A stretch of 64,000 bases of DNA, from contig BQJJ01000001.1 of assembly GCA_021604645.1 (NCBI GenBank), positions 186,001 to 250,000 on the forward strand, read 5' to 3'. The notes beneath the pieces were generated by a model. That model worked only from the letters and a program-made list of their open reading frames with translations, did no database searches and had not been told where the DNA came from. The DNA comes from Methyloligella sp. GTDB lineage: Bacteria > Pseudomonadota > Alphaproteobacteria > Rhizobiales > HXMU1428-3. Below are positions 33,255-43,105 of the stretch, piece by piece; position 1 is the first letter of the stretch; every line of letters starts with the position of its first letter. The position numbers were made by a program, and so were the translations under genes.

Positions 33255-33391
33255 GCATCACGTTTATTGAAAGGCTAGAGCACAATCCGACCGGAGTGAA
33301 GCGAGGATCGAAAAAATTGCGCGCCAAAACAAGAAGCTAGAGCATTCATCTGTTTCAGTATGAAAAGGTTATGCTCTAGAGAGTGTCTGAG

Positions 33392-33835
33392 TTATGCTTC
33401 AGAACCCGAACCATCTTCAAAATCAAGACCTGTATTATCTTCAGGGCGTGCGGCAAGCCACATTTTCTCGATGTTGTAAAACTCTCTTACTTCAGGTCTG
33501 AAAATATGAACAATAATTGTGCCTGCATCAACAAGAACCCAATCATTATTGTCAGTTCCCTCAACACGAGGGCGGCCGTAACCAGCTTCTCTTAGTTGCT
33601 TAGCTAGTTTGTCAGCAATAGAGGCAACATGACGGTGTGAGCGACCAGAAGCCACAATCATATAATCCCCAAGAGAAGATTTTCCCTCAAGGTCAATGGT
33701 GATAATATCTTCAGCTTTACCATCTTCAAGGCTCTCAATTGTCATTGCCAATTGGTCTGTAGCTTTCTCTTTTGAAGCGGGTACCGGTGACGCAGTTTTA
33801 TTCATAACGACTGCATCCTCTGTGCTTGTGTGCAT
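33392..33835 (-). CDS. rsfS: Ribosome silencing factor
   Basis: DYMIVASGRSHRHVASIADKL...GTDNNDWVLVDAGTIIVHIFRPEVREFYNIEKMW. Confidence 0.94.
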   Translation of the reverse strand: MHTSTEDAVVMNKTASPVPASKEKATDQLAMTIESLEDGKAEDIITIDLEGKSSLGDYMIVASGRSHRHVASIADKLAKQLREAGYGRPRVEGTDNNDWVLVDAGTIIVHIFRPEVREFYNIEKMWLAARPEDNTGLDFEDGSGSEA

Positions 33836-34257
33836 GCTGTTCTATATGTCCTTTTAGGGTGTAAAAAGTGGGGTGAAATCCTTAGTAGAGGTCGCTCAAT
33901 ACCATCCAATTTGTAGGCTGAAAGAAAAGCTTTAAGCCTCAAAAAGAGATTATAGATGTAGTGTCTGTGGGTATTAACCTCAAAAAAAATCTGTTTGCTA
34001 TGCAAGTGTGCAAAAATCCCCGAAAAAAATCTAACCTGTGATGAAAAACATGTAATTAAAAAGGCGGTTTTTCATCTCCTTCTCAACGAACTTAACCTAA
34101 AGCTCTAGTGCGCTTTTATCAGTTTTGTGCGTTAAGATACCAGACATAATACTTCAGAGAGTGATTTGCAGCAAGTGTTTCAATGAAATGCTCTTCGAAT
34201 AGCTTTAAATAAGCTTAAAATAAGCAAAACACCCCGTTATCGACTGTCTTTAGGACC

Positions 34258-34908
34258 CTAGCTATTTCTAAGATCAGTAGATGATAGATGAGAAAGGGGA
34301 ATCGAAATAAATTGCCATGAGGGCGGAGGTTGGTGCGCCAAACGAATGGCGTGGCCGTTTGTGAGACGGGCTTGCGCAAAGGTTTGAGCCGCGGGGCTCG
34401 AGAGCGCCTTCATCATATATCCCGGTCGATCAAAGACAGCAATTGGCATCGTATGAAAAATAGTTTTCCACTTTTGCCATTTATGAAAAGAAACAAGATT
34501 GTCAGCGCCCATCAACCAAACAAAATCAACACCGCTAAACCGCCGCTTTAAAAACTGCAATGTATCAGCCGTGTAATTGGTCGGTAGAGACGCTTCAAAA
34601 GCTGTCACATCAATACGAGGATGTGAGCTAACAGCTTCAGCGGCTTGAACTCGCTCATTCAAAGCAGCAAGACCAGAGTGAGATTTAATCGGATTGCCAG
34701 GTGTGACCAACCACCAAACCCGGTCCAGCTCTAAAGTCTTCAAAGCCATCAGGCTTAAATTGCGGTGACCGTCATGTGGCGGGTTAAACGAACCACCCAA
34801 AATCCCAATGCGTTGGCCACTAGCAATTTGCGGTGGGCGAACCGTTAGGCTACCAAAATTGGCTGCGGGTTGTGAGGCTAAATTTTTTGCAGGTTGCAGG
34901 GTAGACAT
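34258..34908 (-). CDS. nadD: Nicotinate-nucleotide adenylyltransferase
   Basis: IGILGGSFNPPHDGHRNLS...FVWLMGADNLVSFHKW. Confidence 0.94.
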   Translation of the reverse strand: MSTLQPAKNLASQPAANFGSLTVRPPQIASGQRIGILGGSFNPPHDGHRNLSLMALKTLELDRVWWLVTPGNPIKSHSGLAALNERVQAAEAVSSHPRIDVTAFEASLPTNYTADTLQFLKRRFSGVDFVWLMGADNLVSFHKWQKWKTIFHTMPIAVFDRPGYMMKALSSPAAQTFAQARLTNGHAIRLAHQPPPSWQFISIPLSHLSSTDLRNS

Positions 34909-34959
34909 CTTTTGATTATTTCTTCTAAGCTATCTGAATAAACCGAATGATATTAAAAC

Positions 34960-36255
34960 CTAAGCCGGTCTAATCTGACCAGAGCCCCTTACAATATATT
35001 TAAAGCTCGTCAATTGGTCGACACCAACAGGGCCGCGCGCATGCATTTTGCCCGTTGCAATGCCAATCTCTGCTCCCATACCAAATTCACCGCCATCAGC
35101 AAATTGGGTTGAAGCATTATGCATCACAATCGCGCTATCCACTTTATTAAAGAAGGCATCAATCGCTAATGTGTCTTCTGCAATGATAGACTCGGTATGG
35201 TTTGAGCTATGTCTTGCTATATGCTCAATCGCATCATCGATCCCATCAACAAGCCGGGCAGAAATGATGCTATCGAGATATTCAGTGTCCCAGTCTTCTG
35301 GCGTCGCAGCTTCAATGCGAACATCTAAGGCCTGAAGCTGTTCATCCGCCTTGATACTCGCGCCTGCATCAAGCAGCGCAAGTAGTAGCGATTTAGCATG
35401 CGCTTCAGAAAAAGCTTTATCAATAAGCAAAGTTTCAGCTGCGCCGCAAACACCGGTGCGGCGCAGTTTTGCATTCACTACAATTTCTTCTGCCATCTCA
35501 GGCTTCGCTGATTTATCAACATAGATATGACAGATACCTTCAAGGTGACTAAACACTGGCACACGAGCTTCAGATTGTACTCGGCCAACAAGGCTCTTGC
35601 CACCGCGCGGGACAATCACATCAACAGTGCCATTTAAACCCTTAAGCATTTCACCAACCGCTTGCCGATCCGTTGTCGGCACTAACTGGATCGCAGCCTC
35701 AGGTAAATCAGCTGCCACCAAACCTGCCTTTAACGCATCCTCAATGGCGTGCGAAGAATGAAAGCTATCAGATCCACCCCGAAGAATAGCTGCGTTACCG
35801 GCCTTCAAGCAAAGACCGCCAGCATCAGCCGTTACATTCGGGCGGCTTTCATAAATAATCCCGATGACACCTAAAGGCACTTGTACCCGTGAAATCTCCA
35901 AACCATTCGGTCGCTCCCAGGTGGCAAGCGTTTTCCCAACAGGGTCATCTAAGCGGGCGATCTCTCTAAGACCATTCGCCATGCCCGCAATACGTTCTGG
36001 GGTAAGTTCAAGCCGGTCAATAAAAGCTGCATTTTTACCAGCCTCTTTAGAAGCAAGGACATCTTTAAGGTTGGCAGCTAAAATATGGTCAGAAGTTTCT
36101 TCGATTTTTTCAGCCATAATTTCAAGGGCTTTGTTTTTTTGAGACGTCGGTGCAGATGCGAGCTTGCGAGCGGCTTGTTTTGCACGCGCTCCGAGATCAT
36201 TCATAATGGTCTCAATCTCAGTGCTGTTTGCTGAATTATTTAATGCCATATTCAT
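34960..36255 (-). CDS. proA: Glutamate-5-semialdehyde dehydrogenase
   Basis: [38 protein letters not shown]. Confidence 0.96.
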   Translation of the reverse strand: MNMALNNSANSTEIETIMNDLGARAKQAARKLASAPTSQKNKALEIMAEKIEETSDHILAANLKDVLASKEAGKNAAFIDRLELTPERIAGMANGLREIARLDDPVGKTLATWERPNGLEISRVQVPLGVIGIIYESRPNVTADAGGLCLKAGNAAILRGGSDSFHSSHAIEDALKAGLVAADLPEAAIQLVPTTDRQAVGEMLKGLNGTVDVIVPRGGKSLVGRVQSEARVPVFSHLEGICHIYVDKSAKPEMAEEIVVNAKLRRTGVCGAAETLLIDKAFSEAHAKSLLLALLDAGASIKADEQLQALDVRIEAATPEDWDTEYLDSIISARLVDGIDDAIEHIARHSSNHTESIIAEDTLAIDAFFNKVDSAIVMHNASTQFADGGEFGMGAEIGIATGKMHARGPVGVDQLTSFKYIVRGSGQIRPA

Positions 36256-36309
36256 TCTTCACTACCTCTTACCAGACCTGTTTCTTACCAGAGTTTTCAT
36301 CTGGTTATT

Positions 36310-37440
36310 TCAACTCAGACCAGAATTTGTCAAAGCCATATTATCACGGTGTACCAGTTCATTGCGTCCGGTATGGCCTAAAATAGATTTAATCTCAGAA
36401 CTTTGCTTGCCAATGATTTGGATTGTATCTGTCTGATCATAAGAGCTTAACCCGTGCGCAATAATCTCACCAGCCTCATTTTTAATCGCAATGATATCAC
36501 CACGGTCAAAATCACCACTTGATTGCGTCACTCCAGCCGGCAACAAACTATTCCCCTCATTGAGGGCGCGTTCAGCTCCTTGATCAATGGTCAAAACACC
36601 CTTTACATCAAGAGACCCGGCAATCCAACTTTTACGAGCCGTTAAAGGGTCAGCTGAGGACAAAAACCAGGTCGCCTTAGCATTGTTTAATAATGCTGTA
36701 ACTGGATTAGCCCCTTTGCCTGAAGCAATAACCATATGGCAAGCAGCGGCAACAGCAATCTTGGCGGCCATAATTTTAGTCACCATACCACCAGAAGAAA
36801 AACTGCTTCCAGTCCCTCCTGCCATTGCTTCAATCTCAGGGGTAATCTGTGTGACTTCAGGAATATGCTCGGCTTTAGCGTCGGAGTGAGGTGGTGCGGT
36901 ATAAAGCCCATCAATGTCTGAAAAAATCAGAAGAACATCAGCGTCAACCATGGAGGCAACTCTTGCTGAGAGGCGATCATTATCACCATAGCGAATTTCG
37001 TTCGTGGCAACTGTATCATTCTCATTGACTACCGGTATGACACCAAAACCAACCAATGTGTTGATGGTATCTCGCGCGTTTAAATAACGGCGGCGATCCT
37101 CGGTGTCGCTAATAGTAAGCAGTACCTGGGCTGCTTTAATGTCATGGTTTTGAAATAAAGCTTTGAAGGTATGAGCCAGTGAAATTTGCCCGATTGCTGC
37201 AGCAGCTTGTGCCTGATCAAGAGTGAGCGTTCCAGGCACAAGGCCAAGTTCACTACGACCAAGTGCCTTCGAGCCAGAAGCTACAAGAATAACTTCCTTG
37301 CCCTCATGCTTTAAGCGGGCGATATCTTCAATGAGGGAATAAATCCACTCTTGGCGAAGTCGGCCTGTCTCCTCATCAACCAAAAGCGCGGAACCAATTT
37401 TAATGACGATACGTTTCGCATTTTGCCATTCTTGTCTCAT
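36310..37440 (-). CDS. proB: Glutamate 5-kinase
   Basis: IVIKIGSALLVDEETG...LVASGSKALGRSELGL...FGVIPVVNENDTVATNEIRYGDNDRLSA; C-terminal PUA region. Confidence 0.96.
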   Translation of the reverse strand: MRQEWQNAKRIVIKIGSALLVDEETGRLRQEWIYSLIEDIARLKHEGKEVILVASGSKALGRSELGLVPGTLTLDQAQAAAAIGQISLAHTFKALFQNHDIKAAQVLLTISDTEDRRRYLNARDTINTLVGFGVIPVVNENDTVATNEIRYGDNDRLSARVASMVDADVLLIFSDIDGLYTAPPHSDAKAEHIPEVTQITPEIEAMAGGTGSSFSSGGMVTKIMAAKIAVAAACHMVIASGKGANPVTALLNNAKATWFLSSADPLTARKSWIAGSLDVKGVLTIDQGAERALNEGNSLLPAGVTQSSGDFDRGDIIAIKNEAGEIIAHGLSSYDQTDTIQIIGKQSSEIKSILGHTGRNELVHRDNMALTNSGLS

Positions 37441-37589
37441 GAGACTAATGTATTTAAAGCACTGAGTGCTTCTCCCTAGATCTTAAAAGTTGGCAGTCCA
37501 GAGTATGTCAATTTATATTGAATTCTTGAGACTGCTCTAGTCTTTTGTTTATGTCTGTTTTTTGTTGCTTCAGATGCCTACTTTTTTAG

Positions 37590-37623
37590 TGCTCCTTCAG
37601 GTTGCCTAATAACAACCGTCGCG
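37590..37623 (-). repeat. Small two-tier hairpin motif, only minus-strand copy seen
   Basis: Reverse complement reads GCGACGGTTGTTATTAGGCAACCTGAAGGAGC. Confidence 0.75.
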
Positions 37624-37752
37624 GTAGCCACAAATTCACAAAACCGCTAACCAATTTTGTACTGCACACACAGATTTGCAAGGTAACATATAGATATATG
37701 AAGTCTGTACCTCAAGGTTGAGTGGCAAACTGTGACGAATTGCTTGTTTGTT

Positions 37753-38835
<1,083 letters not shown>

Positions 38836-38994
38836 TTAAGTTCAAGCCACGTCAAATTCATTAAGAAAATCCAACAAGGCAGTAAGCCCCTCTTTCTGAG
38901 CTATTTTTAAAGCGGGGTCAATTGATTTAGGGAGTTTCATTGAAAAAGCGGATGCTGTTGAGTATCTGAAGCACATTAGCAACCAAAAGGAGCA

Positions 38995-39192
38995 ACACGA
39001 AGAAGGAGCTCAGCCTTTTTCGTACTGAGAGACAAGGCGAAGCACTTCGCGTAGTCCGGTGATAGTGCGGTTGCTAAGTGGGCAACTGAAGCACAAGCAA
39101 AAAACTCCGCCCCTCGGAGGCCTTCTGCGCTAGCAGCGCAGTTGCTTGTGGGCAACCTAAAGCGCTACTAAAAAGAATAGCCGTGAGAGAAA
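38995..39192 (+). repeat. Large mosaic structured element, copy D, carrying two nested small motifs
   Basis: ACACGAAGAAGGAGCTCAG...CTCCGCCCCTCGGAGGCCTTCTGCGCTAG...GAATAGCCGTGAGAGAAA; small motifs at 39065-39094 and 39135-39166. Confidence 0.88.
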
Positions 39193-39203
39193 CCAAAGGA
39201 GTT

Positions 39204-39320
39204 ACACGAAGAAGGAGTATTGCCCTTTTCGGGCAATGGGACATGGCAGCGCGAGCTGCCCGGCGCAAGCGCCGCCCCTCGGAGGCCTTCTGCGCTAGCA
39301 GAAGAATAGCCGTGAGAGAT
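39204..39320 (+). repeat. Large mosaic structured element, copy E (canonical uninterrupted form)
   Basis: ACACGAAGAAGGAGTATTGCCCTTTTCGGGCAATGGGACATGGCAGCGCGAGCTGCCCGGCGCAAGCGCCGCCCCTCGGAGGCCTTCTGCGCTAGCAGAAGAATAGCCGTGAGAGA. Confidence 0.93.
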
Positions 39321-39323
39321 AAT

Positions 39324-39356
39324 AGCGACGGTTGCATAGTGGGCAACTGAAGGAGC
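39324..39356 (+). repeat. Small two-tier hairpin motif, free copy
   Basis: AGCGACGGTTGCATAGTGGGCAACTGAAGGAGC. Confidence 0.8.
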
Positions 39357-39371
39357 ACTAAAAAGAGAGAG

Positions 39372-39902
39372 TTAACTCGTCATCCGCTCAAACTCAGCTC
39401 TTGGTAAAACATAGCGCTGGGCAGGAGAAGGGCTCCCTCTTGCAATAGACGGGCAAGTAATAATATCTGTTGGCTTAAAGCCTAACCGTGTGAGAACCTT
39501 CTTTGAGCGGTCATTATCTGTAAAATGACAGGCGCTAAAGAACCGAAAAGGCTCTGTTGCAAAGCCATGTGCTAAGATCTGCCAAGCGGCTCTTGTAGCA
39601 AGTCCTTGTCCCCAAAACGGCTTACCAAGCCAGTAACCAAGTTCACCATGCGAAACGGAAGCGCGGCTATAGCCAATACAGCCAGCGAAATATCCATCAG
39701 CCTCAATCGCCCATACATCTTCACGGCGATCACGCTCAATTTCTTCAATCCAAACTTTGGCATGATGAGGGTGATAAGGATGACTAATTCGAGACACCAT
39801 AGACGCAATGTCCCAATCGTTGGCTAATTCAACGATTCCGGGCACATCAAACAGGCTTAAAGGCCTGAGCCGTAGGCTATCTTCTCGTGCTTGGTGCATC
39901 AT
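39372..39902 (-). CDS. GNAT family N-acetyltransferase (RimJ/RimL type)
   Basis: LGYWLGKPFWGQGLATRAAWQILAHGF; NDRSKKVLTRLGFKP. Confidence 0.85.
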   Translation of the reverse strand: MMHQAREDSLRLRPLSLFDVPGIVELANDWDIASMVSRISHPYHPHHAKVWIEEIERDRREDVWAIEADGYFAGCIGYSRASVSHGELGYWLGKPFWGQGLATRAAWQILAHGFATEPFRFFSACHFTDNDRSKKVLTRLGFKPTDIITCPSIARGSPSPAQRYVLPRAEFERMTS

Positions 39903-40104
39903 CAGTTAAAAATCAATCCGTCTTTAGAGCATTTCCTTTTAAATGAAGGAGCAAGTCAGCGCTCTAAATCTTGAGTAAAAGTCATATTGTATTAATTACT
40001 GTTAGTCGTAGTATCTATCTTCGTTGTACCTGCCATTTAACATCAATGTCATTAAACATCGATGTTTTAAAACGATACCCTAAAACATAGACAACACGCC
40101 CTAT

Positions 40105-40133
40105 AAAAAAGGGAGACTAATTTAGCCTCCCTT
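40105..40133 (-). terminator. Terminator downstream of rpmA
   Basis: Minus strand: AAGGGAGGCTAAATTAGTCTCCCTTTTTT. Confidence 0.85.
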
Positions 40134-40179
40134 AGATATTCTATAAATTTAGACGTCAACATGATTCGCGCAAAGTGAT

Positions 40180-40437
40180 TTATTTGCCTTCATCAACAGA
40201 AACGAACACTTTTCCGTTTCTACGTGTACGGAAAGAGACATTTCCATCACGCATAGCAAAAATCGTGTGATCTTTGCCAATGCCTACGCCTTCACCTGGG
40301 TGCCATTTCGTGCCACGTTGACGAATAATGATATTCCCAACGATAACTTGTTCACCACCAAATTTCTTCACGCCAAGACGGCGTCCGGCGGAATCGCGAC
40401 CGTTATTGGAAGAACCGCCTGCTTTTTTATGTGCCAT
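40180..40437 (-). CDS. rpmA: 50S ribosomal protein L27
   Basis: [28 protein letters not shown]. Confidence 0.98.
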   Translation of the reverse strand: MAHKKAGGSSNNGRDSAGRRLGVKKFGGEQVIVGNIIIRQRGTKWHPGEGVGIGKDHTIFAMRDGNVSFRTRRNGKVFVSVDEGK

Positions 40438-40539
40438 GAGATTTTCCTTCTCAAAATAGTGGGCTTAAATCTTATTTAAAGGGCCCATATAAACTTAAAA
40501 TTATAAACTAAAATCAATGTAAGTAATTGTTAAAATTAC

Positions 40540-40851
40540 TTATTTCTTAATGTCAGAAATGCGCACAACAGTTTGATGCTGGCGATGACCTTTTTTCCGA
40601 CGATAATTGTGGCGGCGCTTCTTTTTAAAGACGATGATTTTCGCAGCCCGGCCCTGTTCAAGTACTTCAGCAGTAACTTTAGCACCTTCAACAAGCGGTG
40701 CGCCAATGACAGTATCGCCATCTTCGCCAACCATTAAAACTTCAGTAAATTCGATTTTATCTCCGGCCTCACCCTCAAGTTTTTCGATTTTGAGGATATC
40801 ATTTGGCTCAACACGATATTGTTTGCCACCGGTTTTGATTACCGCATACAT
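40540..40851 (-). CDS. rplU: 50S ribosomal protein L21
   Basis: [27 protein letters not shown]; start moved to MYAV. Confidence 0.97.
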   Translation of the reverse strand: MYAVIKTGGKQYRVEPNDILKIEKLEGEAGDKIEFTEVLMVGEDGDTVIGAPLVEGAKVTAEVLEQGRAAKIIVFKKKRRHNYRRKKGHRQHQTVVRISDIKK

Positions 40852-41259
40852 ATTAAGTAAGTCCTTTATCTGTTTCGCATCCTGTGGCGTCACGTATGGC
40901 CTTTGTAGGTATTAAGAACCTTCGTAAAGGGTAAACATGAACTTTTACTCTAATCTAGCTTAAAGATGAAATGTTTCATCCAACTAGTTGGTGGCCTCGG
41001 ACAGCGCTTTTGGTTGCGGCATAGAAAATATGCCACGAAAGCGCCGAATATAGGCAAATACGAGCTCTTGTCAATAGTTTCTTGGTGTTTAACGGCTTTG
41101 CTGCTTATTAAAGTGCGAATAATCCTAACTTACCAAATTGCTTTTTATATTTCAGCTGATAATTTGAGTTTAAATCCTTTTGTCATGCGGTTTTAAGCCT
41201 AATTTAATCATGAAGTTTAGTGGCCCTTAATAATATCCAGGCCAATTGAGGAGTAATTT

Positions 41260-42072
41260 GTGGCAAGTATTCTACTTTTTGCAGCTCTTTTGCTCTTTGG
41301 CGGGCTCACTGCTGGTGTAATGGCTGGGCTTTTTGGGGTCGGAGGCGGCGCAATTTTAGTGCCTGTGCTGTATGAGGTCTTCGGGCTAGCTGGAGTTGAT
41401 GAGGCCATTAGAACGCATATGGCTGTTGCAACGTCACTAGCAGTGATCCTTCCAACGGGCATAAGGTCCGCAATGGGGCATCAGGAAAAAGGCAGCATTG
41501 ATTGGAGCTTTGTAAAGCTAATTGCTCCCTTTATCGTCATCGGTGTAGTACTTGGAACTTTAATCGCCAGAGAAATTGACGGGTCTCAACTACGTCTAAT
41601 CTATGCTGTGATGGTTTTGCTAGTTGCTTTTTTTCTGCTTTGGTCACGTCAAAATCCAAACATCCGCTTTGCCTGGCCGGCTGATTGGGTCACACGTGTT
41701 TATGGTGTGTTCACAGGATGTCTCTCTACGCTTATGGGTATTGGTGGCGGTACTTTCTCATCAAGTTACATGACAAGCTTTGGCCGCTCTATCCATCAAG
41801 CTGTCGGGACAGCATCAGCGCTTGGTCCGGTCATTGCACTTCCCGCGATCATTGGCTTCATCTGGGCCGGCTTTCAAAACGAGCTTTTACCAGCAGGCTC
41901 ATTGGGGTTCATTTCACTCATTGGTGCCGTTTTAATATTGCCAGCCAGTCTCATCGCAGCGCCCTGGGGTGTGAAGCTCGCGCACCGATTAAGCAGAGCA
42001 CATCTTGAATTGATGTTTGCACTGTTTTTACTCACTGTAGGGTTTCGGTTTTTAATTTCTGTGTTTGCTTAA
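41260..42072 (+). CDS. TauE/SafE family sulfite exporter-like permease
   Basis: GGLTAGVMAGLFGVGGGAILVPVLYEVF...GCLSTLMGIGGGTFSSSYMTSFGRS; GTG start. Confidence 0.88.
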   Translation: MASILLFAALLLFGGLTAGVMAGLFGVGGGAILVPVLYEVFGLAGVDEAIRTHMAVATSLAVILPTGIRSAMGHQEKGSIDWSFVKLIAPFIVIGVVLGTLIAREIDGSQLRLIYAVMVLLVAFFLLWSRQNPNIRFAWPADWVTRVYGVFTGCLSTLMGIGGGTFSSSYMTSFGRSIHQAVGTASALGPVIALPAIIGFIWAGFQNELLPAGSLGFISLIGAVLILPASLIAAPWGVKLAHRLSRAHLELMFALFLLTVGFRFLISVFA

Positions 42073-42121
42073 GTGAGTTTAGAGCCTTCCGTTTTTTAGG
42101 TAGATTCCATAAACCACTTTC

Positions 42122-42240
42122 CATACGAAGAAGGAGTAACGCCTTTTCGGCGTTAGGACATGGCGCCAGGGGCGTTCGGCGATTAGCGCCGCACCTCGCA
42201 GGGCCCGCAGCGAAGCAGCGGAATAGCCCGTGAGAGAAAA
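42122..42240 (+). repeat. Large mosaic structured element, copy F
   Basis: CATACGAAGAAGGAGTAACGCCTTTTCGGCGTTAGGACATGGCGCCAGGGGCGTTCGGCGATTAGCGCCGCACCTCGCAGGGCCCGCAGCGAAGCAGCGGAATAGCCCGTGAGAGAAAA. Confidence 0.9.
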
Positions 42241-42255
42241 TAAATGGAGAAAATA

Positions 42256-42849
42256 ATGAACAAATTAGAGTTTTGGTATGAGTTCGCCAGTCCGTATTCG
42301 TATTTTTCAATGATGAGAATTGAAACATTAGCAGCTGCTGCAAATGTGGAAGTGCACTATCAACCTTTTCTCCTTGGCCCCTTGTTCAAGGAATTTGGCT
42401 GGGAGACATCTCCATTTAAAATCTATGCAGAAAAAGGGGAAAACTTTTTTCGCGACATTGAGCGCGAAGCTGAGTTTTATGGTCTACCTTCCATCAAAAT
42501 TTTAGATGAATTCCCTCAACCAGGCTTAGCGGCTGCACGTGTTGCGCTTGTTGGCATGAAAGAAGGGTGGGGCGTTGAGTTCTCAAAGGCAATCTATAAG
42601 CGCCAGTTCCAGGATGGCTTGGAAACAAAAAATAAAGAAAATGTTTTGGAAGTTCTAAAGGCTCTGAATATTGAAAATGCTGAAACGGTTTTAGAAAAAG
42701 CAAATGGTGACGATAATAAATCTCACTTGCGCGAGATAATGGAAGTAGCAAAGAAGAAGAAAATCTACGGCGCGCCATCTTTCATTGTAGGAGATGAACT
42801 CTTCTGGGGCAACGACCGCCTGGAGCGCGCGATATCTTATTGCAAATAG
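42256..42849 (+). CDS. 2-hydroxychromene-2-carboxylate isomerase / DsbA-family protein
   Basis: LEFWYEFASPYSYFSMMRIETLAAAANVEVHYQPFLLGPLFKEFGWETSPF...GAPSFIVGDELFWGNDRLE; ATG at 42256 has upstream ggag. Confidence 0.88.
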   Translation: MNKLEFWYEFASPYSYFSMMRIETLAAAANVEVHYQPFLLGPLFKEFGWETSPFKIYAEKGENFFRDIEREAEFYGLPSIKILDEFPQPGLAAARVALVGMKEGWGVEFSKAIYKRQFQDGLETKNKENVLEVLKALNIENAETVLEKANGDDNKSHLREIMEVAKKKKIYGAPSFIVGDELFWGNDRLERAISYCK

Positions 42850-42917
42850 TGGCGGTTGTTAGTGGGCAACTGAAGCCACACAAAAAAGGCGGTTGCTAGT
42901 GGGCAACTGAAGCCGCG
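42849..42917 (+). repeat. Two tandem small two-tier hairpin motifs
   Basis: GTGGCGGTTGTTAGTGGGCAACTGAAGCCAC (42849-42879) and GGCGGTTGCTAGTGGGCAACTGAAGCCGC (42888-42917). Confidence 0.85.
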
Positions 42918-43105
42918 CTAAATCGGACGGCGTATATCATGTTTGATAGGGTATTTTCCACTCCTGACCATTTTTGACTTTCATAGACAATGAATAATTG
43001 AGTATTGAGTTTATTGATCTAAATGACATAAACTTCCAGTATTCTATTAATTTAATGATGTAATTCTAGCATGCATGACTTAAAGAAAATTGCAGAAGAA
43101 TAAAT

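Noticed and set aside
38995-39356. Could the clustered repeats be a CRISPR array?
   Set aside because: Units are 117-198 nt mosaics with variable internal stems and no regular short repeat/unique spacer periodicity; no cas genes in the window
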